From NCBI GenBank assembly GCA_965263285.1, contig CBDHHD010000013.1, forward strand, positions 1-37,625: a stretch of 37,625 nt of DNA, given 5' to 3'. Both the position numbers and the translations under genes were made by a program. A model generated the notes under the pieces. That model saw only the letters and a program-made list of their open reading frames with translations. It was not told the DNA's origin and ran no database searches. Below are positions 31,180 to 37,539 of the stretch, one piece after another. The first letter of the stretch is position 1. Each line of letters begins with the position of its first letter. This DNA comes from JASGCP01 sp965263285. GTDB taxonomy: Bacteria; Bacteroidota; Bacteroidia; Chitinophagales; Chitinophagaceae.

Positions 31180-31922
31180 ATATTTATTGTTGGTGTGTCT
31201 GAACTGTATTTTATGAATTGACTATTTTTACTTTGTAGAGGTGGTATTGCAGGAGTTACGACACCACTCGCTATATTACTTAACCATGTCTTAGCATCGG
31301 TATATCTTATAGTCCTCAATTCTGGTATAACTCTCGGTGAGACTCTACTATGTAAATGAAATAAAGAAATATCAACGATGCTATTTACGAGCTGTGCATC
31401 TCGTGGGTCTGATTGTAACCAAGCAGAATTAGATAGAGGTGTCCCTGCACTTATTAAATAAGGAACTCCTGTATCCCATTGATTATAATACTGATACTGG
31501 TAGCCTGGTATAGCATTAGCATAAGGTATATTCTCTGTGTATATATATTGAATTATTTCACTATCGGTTAAATATCCTGTAGGTAATAGAGCAGTATATA
31601 TTGTATTGTTAAAAAATACCTTGTCTCCCTTATTATACGGAGCATTAACATCAAAATAAGGATAAGGATAGACTGCATAAAAAATATTATTGCTTCCATC
31701 GTAAACTATATCTCTTGCGTTGTATGTTTTAGTCGCACTCCATAAATTAAGGTCTCGTATTTCTCTACTTAAATCATAAGACTGCTTTAAATAACTAACT
31801 GCTTCTGCCTGTGCTATGTTTATACAATAATTAAGTATTGAATTATCCCCACCTGTTATTTGACTAAGGTTAGATAATTGTATTATAGGTGCGAAATCTG
31901 TATTTAAACTTATATAGCTCAT
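31173..31922 (-). CDS. Head-tail connector (gp36/DUF1320-like) with internal insert
   Basis: The ends fit a gp36-like connector: N-terminal INIAQAEAVSYLKQSYDL-type helix, and C-terminal DPRDAQLVNSIVDISLFHLH followed by SRVSPRVIPELRTIRY and AKTWLSNIASGVVTP. Usual members are about 140-150 aa; here an insert of about 100 residues (about 58-165) separates the halves. The insert contains repeated W-x-x-x-x-x-Y and Y-x-x-G-D-K-V-F-F-x-x-x-x-Y-x-A phrases like small carbohydrate-binding modules. The family is inferred from pattern and position between terminase and portal. Confidence 0.7.
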   Translation of the reverse strand: MSYISLNTDFAPIIQLSNLSQITGGDNSILNYCINIAQAEAVSYLKQSYDLSREIRDLNLWSATKTYNARDIVYDGSNNIFYAVYPYPYFDVNAPYNKGDKVFFNNTIYTALLPTGYLTDSEIIQYIYTENIPYANAIPGYQYQYYNQWDTGVPYLISAGTPLSNSAWLQSDPRDAQLVNSIVDISLFHLHSRVSPRVIPELRTIRYTDAKTWLSNIASGVVTPAIPPLQSKNSQFIKYSSDTPTINIW

Positions 31923-31938
31923 AAAACAAAATTACAAA

Positions 31939-33342
31939 TTAATAAGAATAACTACTAAAATTGTTTTCAAACAATATGCTCTTTTCTTCTAATCTTCCAC
32001 CATTTAGGAAACGATTATAATATTTTTCAAACGCTTGACAAATAAAATAATCAAAAGCATCGCTAAGGTGTCCGTATTTTTCAAAACTACTTCCATTCTC
32101 GGTTACTTTTACTTTTAGCTTATTGCCATCTGGTGCTGTCTTTGTATAACTAAAATCTGCTATCGTATCTTTGCAATTAGTAGCTATAAGTATTTGAATA
32201 TCAAATATTTTAACTCTAAAAATCTCATTTATAAAATTGCCACGCATTACAACATTAGGAGCCTTGCTTAATACTTTGTATGTAGGTTGAAATATTGAAA
32301 GTTCTTTTTTTATTATTGTGTAATCATTGCTACCCCTCTCTGTCCTCGTGTCTTCCTTCCTACCGCTCGGGTCTCCGTAATAGAAAACACCTGACTTATG
32401 AGATTTATAACGAGTAATAAAAATATGGCATGCTAACTGTGTGCTGTTGTTTGGTGGTACTGCTGTAATCTCGTCTATTATATATATGTTTGTGTTTATT
32501 ATTTGACAAATAATAATAGAAATATATGGCAAAACGTTAAAGTCAAAACTTATATGTAGTGGTAACTCATCGTTATACTTCACATTGTCGTTTACTTGCT
32601 TATCATAATCAAAGAACCTGTAAAATTCGCTTCCGTTTCTATCTCCGTAAGCATTCCAATCTCCTTCTACAAATGTTTTATACTGGTAAGGAGGTAAATT
32701 TTTAAGACTTTCTAAATAATCTTTGTTTGCACTAACTACTGGATTATCAAAAATCTTAGATGGTACAAAAGCAAAGTCTTTGCCAAGTGTTCCTGCACAA
32801 TACCTGTCATATATAACACGCTTTACCCATCCTTGCGATGGATTAGTGGTAGCAAGTATCTTAATAGGACAAGATGGGGAATGTTGCCAGCTACCTGCTC
32901 TCTCTATTATCTTGTTGAATGTTTCCTCTTGTATTTCGTTAAGCTCATCTATACCTGCTCCGTTAATCTCTAAACCTCTGAATTTATTAAGCTCTTTGTC
33001 GCTTTGGTAACTCTCTGCTTTTAATAGTATAATAGAATTGTTTTTAAGTGTTATTTTACTTGCTATGAATGTTTTAACCATCTTGTTTATTCCGCATTCC
33101 ATTACGCTGTGTATAGCAGGAAATAGATTATTATAAATGTTGTCTTCTGTGCTTCGTATTATTATCCACCTGCTTTTAGGATGCTTCCACGCAAGAGTGA
33201 AGATTTCCATTATTAACCACCATGTTTTACTCCCTCTGATTGCACCACCGAAAACAACTATTTTTTTCTCGTTAAGTATCCGATGCGCTTTTATCTGTAT
33301 AGGGAACGGTTTCAATACAATCTTGTTCTGCATTTGTTCCAT
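31939..33342 (-). CDS. Terminase large subunit
   Basis: This 467-aa packaging motor is recognised by Walker A GGAIRGSKT (32-40), the arginine-containing variant common in phages, Walker B GAGIDELNE (128-136), coupling motif ATTNPSQGW (164-172), and nuclease-domain acidic residues starting at SFDFN (D267) and ending near LSDAFDYFI. The start at 33342 overlaps the small-subunit gene by 71 bases; a second Met three codons on is possible. Confidence 0.92.
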   Translation of the reverse strand: MEQMQNKIVLKPFPIQIKAHRILNEKKIVVFGGAIRGSKTWWLIMEIFTLAWKHPKSRWIIIRSTEDNIYNNLFPAIHSVMECGINKMVKTFIASKITLKNNSIILLKAESYQSDKELNKFRGLEINGAGIDELNEIQEETFNKIIERAGSWQHSPSCPIKILATTNPSQGWVKRVIYDRYCAGTLGKDFAFVPSKIFDNPVVSANKDYLESLKNLPPYQYKTFVEGDWNAYGDRNGSEFYRFFDYDKQVNDNVKYNDELPLHISFDFNVLPYISIIICQIINTNIYIIDEITAVPPNNSTQLACHIFITRYKSHKSGVFYYGDPSGRKEDTRTERGSNDYTIIKKELSIFQPTYKVLSKAPNVVMRGNFINEIFRVKIFDIQILIATNCKDTIADFSYTKTAPDGNKLKVKVTENGSSFEKYGHLSDAFDYFICQAFEKYYNRFLNGGRLEEKSILFENNFSSYSY

Positions 33343-33703
33343 CGGCTTTAAAGTTTTCTGTTATTAATTTGTCGCCACTCCAATCAATTATAGTAATAGT
33401 ATTGTTGTTGTTGTTGATAGTAACATTATTTTTACTTACATTTTCAAATAATCGTGAGTTAATCTCACGCAAAGTAAAAAATTCTCCGTTTTCAATATCT
33501 TTTAGCAAACTTCTATATAACGAAAGCTTCCAAACGGGTATATCTTTGATATTTGAACATATTTTTTCTAATTGCTCTAAACTACCTACCACAAATAAAT
33601 CATTTTTAATAAAATTTCTAAACTCTTCGTAGTCGTACGACTTTATTATTTTCTTTATCTCTTTTTTTTTTATCTTAGGTAGTATATTTTTCTTACTTTT
33701 CAT
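33272..33703 (-). CDS. Probable terminase small subunit
   Basis: This 143-aa protein has a Lys-rich helical N-terminus (KKNILPKIKKKEIKKIIKSY), a middle with two or three helices (GSLEQLEKICSNIKD, LYRSLLKDIENGEFFTLREI), an Asn run (NNVTINNNNNTITI) and an acidic end. Location directly upstream of and overlapping the large terminase fits a small subunit that binds packaging sites. Weak family signal. Confidence 0.6.
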   Translation of the reverse strand: MKSKKNILPKIKKKEIKKIIKSYDYEEFRNFIKNDLFVVGSLEQLEKICSNIKDIPVWKLSLYRSLLKDIENGEFFTLREINSRLFENVSKNNVTINNNNNTITIIDWSGDKLITENFKADGTNAEQDCIETVPYTDKSASDT

Positions 33704-33884
33704 ATCCGTTTACTTTATTTATGTATTCATTTAGAGCTTGTCTAATTAATTCTGACATCTTAACTTTTCTATTAGATATTCTCTTGTGTCGTTCTATTAC
33801 GGAATTAAAAAAATTTCTGTACTTCTCGTTGTCGTCTCTTATGAGTATGAATTTTTGTGGCTTGATGTTTTCTTTGTACGGCAT
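33693..33884 (-). CDS. Ribbon-helix-helix-type small protein
   Basis: The protein is 63 aa. The C-terminal two thirds (RISNRKVKMSELIRQALNEY) has the K-x-S-E-L-I-R-x-A-L pattern of ribbon-helix-helix DNA-binding proteins. It is the first gene of the leftward block and adjoins the divergent control region with repeated GTATAAC motifs, so it is a candidate regulator of that region or a packaging accessory. It overlaps the next gene by 11 bases. Confidence 0.65.
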   Translation of the reverse strand: MPYKENIKPQKFILIRDDNEKYRNFFNSVIERHKRISNRKVKMSELIRQALNEYINKVNGYEK

Positions 33885-33908
33885 TTTACTATAATTTTAG
33901 ATATAAAA

Positions 33909-33990
33909 CGAAGTTATACATTTTTTTTAAAATATGTATAACAAATTTTTAAAATCTATTACTGAATTTTTTGTAATTTCGTTGTATAAC
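33909..33990. promoter_or_regulatory. Divergent control region with GTATAAC operator-like repeats
   Basis: This lies between the leftward (33884) and rightward (33999) blocks. A perfect 9-bp inverted repeat, GTTATACAT at 33913-33921 and ATGTATAAC at 33934-33942, is followed by a third copy of TGTATAAC at 33983-33990. Next to the outer copies are the box-like sequences TAACTTCG (minus strand, 33909-33916) and TAATTTCG (33974-33981), each one base off TAnnTTTG. The layout fits two divergent promoters under one repressor or activator. Confidence 0.55.
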
Positions 33991-33998
33991 ATAATCAA

Positions 33999-34436
33999 AT
34001 GAACGTCCAAAAGATTTTAGTAAAAAAATGTACCCATTTATTAAAACAGATGAGCAAGTTTAATTACAATTCATTTACCGACAAGGAATTTTATATTAAG
34101 TTTAATAGTTTTTATAAAATTGAGAAGGATAATAGGTATATAGGTAAGTGTTTAAGGTATGCTTTGAAATCGCTTGGCGAGAGTAATAATTACGATGTGA
34201 GGGTAAGTAGTTATTATATTAATAGTAAGAGAGGTATTAACATAATAATAATCAAGGACTTAGACAAGAAAAATAACAGTATAATATTTAATAAGTATTT
34301 ACAAGATAGTAAATTAATGCATTTAGGGGATGCGTTGAGGTTATACGATGATTATGTAAGTTATTGTTTTACACACAAATACGAAAATTATTTAATGAGT
34401 ACGAGTGAGTTTATTAATGCGATGAGTAAAAAATAA
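33999..34436 (+). CDS. First rightward gene, hypothetical (145 aa)
   Basis: Not recognised. It reads MNVQKILVKKCTHLLKQMSK, then YIGKCLRYALKSLGESNNYD, GINIIIIKDLDKKNN and GDALRLYDDYVSYCFTHKYE. It is basic, mixed alpha/beta, with no membrane segment. It starts 9 bases after the last operator-like repeat and is followed at once by a strong hairpin terminator, so it is transcribed alone. Position suggests an early or regulatory product. Confidence 0.7.
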   Translation: MNVQKILVKKCTHLLKQMSKFNYNSFTDKEFYIKFNSFYKIEKDNRYIGKCLRYALKSLGESNNYDVRVSSYYINSKRGINIIIIKDLDKKNNSIIFNKYLQDSKLMHLGDALRLYDDYVSYCFTHKYENYLMSTSEFINAMSKK

Positions 34437-34501
34437 AAAACCCTCTAAGATTAGAGGGTATTGTTCTTTATGATTAAATTATATTACACTTATTGTTATA
34501 T
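34434..34501 (-). ncRNA. Candidate small RNA unit 4 (about 65-70 nt)
   Basis: This minus-strand unit has -7 box TATATTTG (34508-34515), -33 TTTG (34534-34537) with an 18-base spacer, an expected start near 34501 and a hairpin terminator with loop GA (ACCCTCTAA/TTAGAGGGT, 34440-34459) followed by a T run on the minus strand. No start-stop frame of any length lies inside. The body is A/T rich and I see no other strong fold. It stops just before it would run antisense into the gene at 33999-34436. Transcription is inferred, not shown. Confidence 0.45.
34436..34464. terminator. Bidirectional hairpin terminator
   Basis: The stem ACCCTCTAA/TTAGAGGGT (34440-34459) is followed by a T-rich stretch on the plus strand (TATTGTTC) and by six T on the minus strand. 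It ends the gene at 33999-34436 and, from the other side, small RNA unit 4. Confidence 0.8.
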
Positions 34502-34502
34502 G

Positions 34503-34527
34503 TTATGCAAATATAGTAAATAAAAAT
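34503..34527 (-). repeat. 25-bp direct repeat, copy 1 (promoter segment)
   Basis: This is identical over 25 bases to 34646-34670. It contains the minus-strand -7 box TATATTTG and the flanking TTTATTTAC and GCATAA. The duplicated promoter lies in front of two different small transcripts. Confidence 0.85.
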
Positions 34528-34537
34528 TAAAAACAAA
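34508..34537 (-). promoter_or_regulatory. Promoter of small RNA unit 4
   Basis: TTTG (34534-34537), an 18-base spacer and TATATTTG (34508-34515) on the minus strand. The -33 element lies in the T-tract of the preceding terminator, so consecutive units are packed with no spare sequence. Confidence 0.6.
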
Positions 34538-34558
34538 AAAAGCACCTAAAAAGGTGCT
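34534..34558 (-). terminator. Hairpin terminator of small RNA unit 3
   Basis: On the minus strand AGCACC, loop TTTTTA and GGTGCT are followed by seven T and then GTTTTT. It is a textbook intrinsic terminator in this orientation; on the plus strand no T run follows. Confidence 0.85.
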
Positions 34559-34644
34559 CGATTATCTTGCCATTTTAAAGTTGTATAGGCTTTATATCAA
34601 TTTTTTTTATAAAATGACTTGACAAGAATTTTTTAAATATTTTA
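34535..34644 (-). ncRNA. Candidate small RNA unit 3 (about 110 nt)
   Basis: It runs from the TATATTTG box at 34651-34658 (expected start near 34644) to the strong terminator at 34534-34558. The only ATG inside gives a three-codon frame, so it is not coding. No gene on this strand lies upstream that would need this terminator; a short independent transcript is the simplest reading. Confidence 0.5.
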
Positions 34645-34645
34645 A

Positions 34646-34670
34646 TTATGCAAATATAGTAAATAAAAAT
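34646..34670 (-). repeat. 25-bp direct repeat, copy 2 (promoter segment)
   Basis: Identical to 34503-34527, 143 bases apart. It includes the -7 box of small RNA unit 3 at 34651-34658. The -33 region here (TGGG, next to the hairpin) is a poor match, so this copy may be the weaker promoter. Confidence 0.85.
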
Positions 34671-34745
34671 AAAATACCCATATAGATATATGGGTATTTT
34701 TTATTATACTTAATAAATACAAATTTAATGTGTCTATCATTATGC
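34665..34745 (-). ncRNA. Possible small RNA unit 2 (weak promoter)
   Basis: On the minus strand TACCTTCGCA (34749-34758) is one base off the common Bacteroidetes -7 form TAnnTTTGCA. A hairpin terminator lies about 60-70 bases downstream (34672-34699). No -33 element is seen. It could instead be the end of readthrough from unit 1. Confidence 0.3.
34672..34699. terminator. Perfect 13-bp hairpin, bidirectional terminator
   Basis: AAATACCCATATA and its exact complement TATATGGGTATTT are separated by two bases (GA). T-rich sequence follows on both strands. It lies between units 1/2 and unit 3. Confidence 0.75.
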
Positions 34746-34774
34746 TGGTGCGAAGGTAGTATTATTTTTTGGAA

Positions 34775-34801
34775 TAAAAAAACCCTAATAAAAATTAGGG
34801 T
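34775..34801 (-). terminator. Hairpin terminator of small RNA unit 1
   Basis: On the minus strand ACCCTAAT, a 4-base T loop and ATTAGGGT are followed by a run of T. It is an intrinsic terminator for minus-strand transcripts. Confidence 0.75.
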
Positions 34802-34850
34802 AGTTTGATAATATTTTTTATTATCCCCAAAATTAAAAAAAATATAAATA
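34776..34850 (-). ncRNA. Candidate small RNA unit 1 (about 75 nt)
   Basis: Its promoter is at 34857-34888. The transcript would contain a first hairpin (GATAATA/TATTATC with a 5-A loop) and then the terminator hairpin. There is no credible reading frame within it; a longer open frame on this strand (34646-34882) covers several terminators and is rejected. Expression and target unknown. Confidence 0.45.
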
Positions 34851-34856
34851 CAAATA

Positions 34857-34888
34857 CAAATATACGAAACAAAAAACAACAAACCAAA
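34857..34888 (-). promoter_or_regulatory. Promoter of small RNA unit 1
   Basis: TTTG (34885-34888), a 20-base spacer and TATATTTG (34857-34864) on the minus strand, both at consensus. Confidence 0.6.
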
Positions 34889-35063
34889 TAATTAACATTT
34901 ATTTAACTCTTGTATTTTATGAAATTTGCAAAAAAAAGGTAGGGACACATGTATTTTAAAAATGATAGGTAGGGGCACGGCCGTATGTCTCTAAGTAAGT
35001 GGTTGTTTAACACTATGGGAAGTATTGATTTTATTAGTATTTACAGAGATTTTAAAAATGCCA

Positions 35064-35105
35064 TTTTAACAAAAAAATGATTTTTTAGTCGTTTTTTTGT
35101 TAAAA
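35064..35105. repeat. 14-bp perfect inverted repeat
   Basis: TTTTAACAAAAAAA (35064-35077) pairs with TTTTTTTGTTAAAA (35092-35105) across a 14-base loop. It lies between the small RNA units and the iterons. It may be an origin structure, a protein site or a weak terminator. Confidence 0.7.
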
Positions 35106-35201
35106 AAATTGTCATGAAATTGTCATGTGATTTTTTTTAGTTTTAACTCATATGTAAATTATTTGTTATAATTATATTAAATAATTAGGTAATAATTAGG
35201 T

Positions 35202-35289
35202 GTGTCCCTATGCGTGTCCCTATGCGTGTCCTAATGTGTGCCCATATCAAAACCCTTGTGTAAGTAAGGTGTGTCCCTTGTGTCCCTTA
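35202..35289 (+). repeat. GTGTCCC iterons (candidate origin)
   Basis: Two perfect 12-bp tandem copies of GTGTCCCTATGC (35202-35213, 35214-35225) are followed by two degenerate copies in phase (35226-35237, 35238-35249). After a gap come two closely spaced GTGTCCCTT units (35271-35279, 35280-35288). The 12-bp period places copies about one helical turn apart. These are likely binding sites for a replication initiator. Confidence 0.65.
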
Positions 35290-35607
35290 TTTTTCTTTTT
35301 TTTTAATATAATTGTGTTAATAATAATATAATATATATATATATAATATAATAAAGTATGGCAATTTTTTTTTTTAATGGGACACAATTTAAAAAAACTA
35401 GTTTTTAAACAAACAAAAACAAATTTATTTTAAAAAAGCATTTAGCAATAGACAAATACAATGCCTCTATTTTGCACGGAAACGGGGTAAATTTGGCAAA
35501 AGTATTTTTTTACGAGTAAATACTCAATAATGCATTTTTTAGTCTAATTTTCAATATTAATGCATTAACATATTTTAACATTTTTATTTTTTGTAGTAAA
35601 AAAAAAA

Positions 35608-35639
35608 TTTGTTTTTAAATTTTTAAATTTTTAAATTTG
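35608..35639 (+). promoter_or_regulatory. Promoter of the SF3 helicase gene
   Basis: TTTG (35608-35611), a 20-base spacer and TAAATTTG (35632-35639), matching the Bacteroidetes consensus. Expected start near 35645, 22 bases before the ATG at 35667. The spacer is made of repeated TTTTTAAA units. Confidence 0.65.
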
Positions 35640-35666
35640 TGCTTTTTAAAAAAAAATATAAATAAC

Positions 35667-37001
35667 ATGAATGCATATTCGCAATACATTTTAGACGAGA
35701 AGAACTTAAATAAGACTTACATACTAAAAAAATTCTTTTCTTTTTATAAGTTTTATAAAAATAAAGGACAAATAATTAAAATAATAGAAGGTAATTTATA
35801 CGAAAGTTATGATTTTTTTGGTGTTATGAATGAGATAGTTAATAACACAACTAAATTGCTTTATATAGAGCATCCTGTTTTATGTAGTAAGGCTATTAGG
35901 CTTATAGAGAATTGTAGCGAGAAGTTTATTTATCAAAATGTGCCAGAGCTTAGTGAATCGTATGTAATTAAGCCGGCTACTGATTATATTCATTTCTCTA
36001 CGCATGTGTTAGATGTTGAAGACAAAAAAGAAAATGTAATTTTCAATAAAAAAGATATCATAGAATTAGATTTTTGTTTTACGGAGGAGAAGTCTATTTT
36101 TGAGAAGTTTGTAGATTTGTCATTTTTAGAACCAGATAAGGCTAAGTTAGTGATTGGTTACTTGTGTAGCAATAGGCAAATGCGAGGATTTAATAAGATG
36201 ATTATAATAGAGGACAGCATAGATGACTGTAATAACGCAACAGAAGGCCGTAGAGGAAAAAGTTTGGTAATTAATACACTTACTAAGGCTAAGTCGTTAA
36301 GTTCGTTCTATTGCGACGGGAAGGCGTTTAGTAGCGAAAATAGATTTTCTTTAGATGGTTTACAGATAGAACAGAGCAAATGTTTGCTTATTGACGACAT
36401 AACGCATAAATTTGATTTAGAATTTTTCTTTAGCTCTATAACTAATAATTCTATGCAGGTAGAAGCCAAAGGAAAGAGTAAAATAAATCTTGATTATTGC
36501 CCTAAGATAATAGTTACGAGTAACAGAGCAATAAAAATAGATAGTGGAAGTAAGAATGCGAGGGTAATTAAATTAGTAATGAGCGACTATTTTAGCGTTG
36601 ATCATACACCAGTAGACGAATTTGGTGGGTATTTTATTGATGATTGGGACGAAAAGGAGATGCAAAGGTTTTATTCTTTTGTTATTACTTGTATTGCTAA
36701 GTATATAGAAGCAGGATGCGAAATAAACAGTTTTATTGCTAACGAAGAGGCTAGACATAACGATGACATGGCGATGGCAGGAAGTTTAGGACAAGAGTTG
36801 ATTGATTGGATAAAAGAAAATGTAAAAGACGGATACCCATTTGCTTATTGTTATGAAAATTATTTAAAATTTGTTGAGCAAAAAAACAAAAATCCATACA
36901 ATAAGGCTAATTTTTCGGCAGCAGTCTGTAAAATAAACAATATGATAAGCAGAAGAACGAAGAGAGAAACACGAGCAAAATCATTTTTTTTACGAAAATA
37001 A
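35667..37001 (+). CDS. SF3-type replication helicase/primase-associated NTPase
   Basis: I start at the ATG at 35667; the in-frame TTG at 35637 lies inside the -7 promoter box. The 444-aa product has superfamily 3 helicase motifs: Walker A EGRRGKS (193-199), Walker B CLLIDDI (239-245) and motif C KIIVTSN (280-286). The N-terminal 150 residues precede the helicase domain as in phage D5/DUF5906-type proteins; I see no primase active-site pattern. The C-terminal region (LGQELIDWIKENVKDGYPFA) is a likely winged-helix. It should form a hexamer that melts and unwinds the origin, which fits the iterons just upstream. No DNA polymerase is encoded, so host polymerase is probably used. Confidence 0.85.
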   Translation: MNAYSQYILDEKNLNKTYILKKFFSFYKFYKNKGQIIKIIEGNLYESYDFFGVMNEIVNNTTKLLYIEHPVLCSKAIRLIENCSEKFIYQNVPELSESYVIKPATDYIHFSTHVLDVEDKKENVIFNKKDIIELDFCFTEEKSIFEKFVDLSFLEPDKAKLVIGYLCSNRQMRGFNKMIIIEDSIDDCNNATEGRRGKSLVINTLTKAKSLSSFYCDGKAFSSENRFSLDGLQIEQSKCLLIDDITHKFDLEFFFSSITNNSMQVEAKGKSKINLDYCPKIIVTSNRAIKIDSGSKNARVIKLVMSDYFSVDHTPVDEFGGYFIDDWDEKEMQRFYSFVITCIAKYIEAGCEINSFIANEEARHNDDMAMAGSLGQELIDWIKENVKDGYPFAYCYENYLKFVEQKNKNPYNKANFSAAVCKINNMISRRTKRETRAKSFFLRK

Positions 37002-37074
37002 TTATTTTTTTTACCCTCTGAAACTCAATAAAATCAATGCTTTTCAAACTTTAACAAAAGATTAACAAAGAATA

Positions 37075-37108
37075 TTTGGAAAAGTTTAAAAAAATGTTGT
37101 ATCTTTGT
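37075..37108 (+). promoter_or_regulatory. Promoter of the rightward recombination/TPR operon
   Basis: The -7 box TATCTTTG (37101-37108) is a perfect consensus match. TTTG at 37075-37078 has a 22-base spacer, slightly long. It precedes the gene at 37159 by about 45 bases and, if the genome is circular, would drive the operon through 1-7183. Confidence 0.65.
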
Positions 37109-37158
37109 GGTGTCAAATTAATAATTACAAATTTAAAAAATTAAAAAAAATAAAAAAA

Positions 37159-37518
37159 ATGAAAAAGTTAAACAACAGACAGATTTCAGACTTACAACAA
37201 ATATTAGACGATATGCATAATGACCCATCATGTGACAATGGGCAAGGGCAATGGCTAAATTTCGTTGTATGGGTGAGGAATACAATTGACATGGCCATAG
37301 ACAACAGGGACGGGCAGATAATACTTGATGCTTTTGCTGATGGAAATTACCAAGACTTTGGGGCAGTTAGTATAGTTAGTCCTAAAAAGCCTAAAAAGGC
37401 CACTGCTAAGGCCACTGCTACGGCCACTGTTTCTAATACTACACCTACTACTACTACTGATTACAATGCTAATTTTGTGCCTAAAAGGCGCCAAGAAATA
37501 TCAAGAGTTAAAATTTAA
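37159..37518 (+). CDS. Hypothetical protein with Ala/Thr-rich linker
   Basis: I place the start at ATG 37159 (MKKLNNRQISDLQQ), because an upstream in-frame start at 37105 would fall in the -7 box. The 119-aa product has a helical N-terminal half (LQQILDDMHNDPSC, WLNFVVWVRNTIDMAIDNRD). A low-complexity stretch of Pro/Lys then Ala/Thr (KKPKKATAKATATATVSN, then TTPTTTTD) follows, and a basic end (FVPKRRQEISRVKI). The linker is encoded by imperfect repeats of GCCACTGCTAAG. It is the first gene of the operon, so perhaps an early regulator or nucleic-acid binder. Not recognised. Confidence 0.7.
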   Translation: MKKLNNRQISDLQQILDDMHNDPSCDNGQGQWLNFVVWVRNTIDMAIDNRDGQIILDAFADGNYQDFGAVSIVSPKKPKKATAKATATATVSNTTPTTTTDYNANFVPKRRQEISRVKI

Positions 37519-37539
37519 TCACAATTAAAAAATTAAAAA

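Larger units (their letters stand above)
34889..35607. other. Non-coding region holding the candidate replication origin
   Basis: There is no credible gene in these 700 bases. The region contains GTGTCCC iterons (35202-35289 direct; 34942-34948 and 35379-35385 inverted; a GGGGCAC variant at 34972-34978), an AT-only tract with (AT)n near 35320-35355, a 14-bp inverted repeat (35064-35105), a double ATTGTCATG (35108-35116 and 35119-35127), and a small palindrome GAGTAAATACTC (35514-35525). The replication helicase gene follows. Iterons plus an AT-rich tract next to a replication gene is the usual form of an origin. Confidence 0.55.

Noticed and set aside
34646..34882. 78-aa minus-strand open frame
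   Set aside because: It passes through two hairpin terminators and a promoter box and is very hydrophobic low-complexity sequence. The small-RNA reading explains the structure better.
35202..35289. CRISPR array
   Set aside because: Repeats are 12 bp or shorter, contiguous, without unique spacers of uniform length; no cas gene.
35637..35666. Upstream TTG start for the SF3 helicase
   Set aside because: The TTG lies inside the -7 box TAAATTTG, so it would not be transcribed. The ATG at 35667 is used instead.
37105..37158. Upstream start for the gene at 37159
   Set aside because: It overlaps the -7 box TATCTTTG and would add a Lys-rich translation of the A-rich leader.
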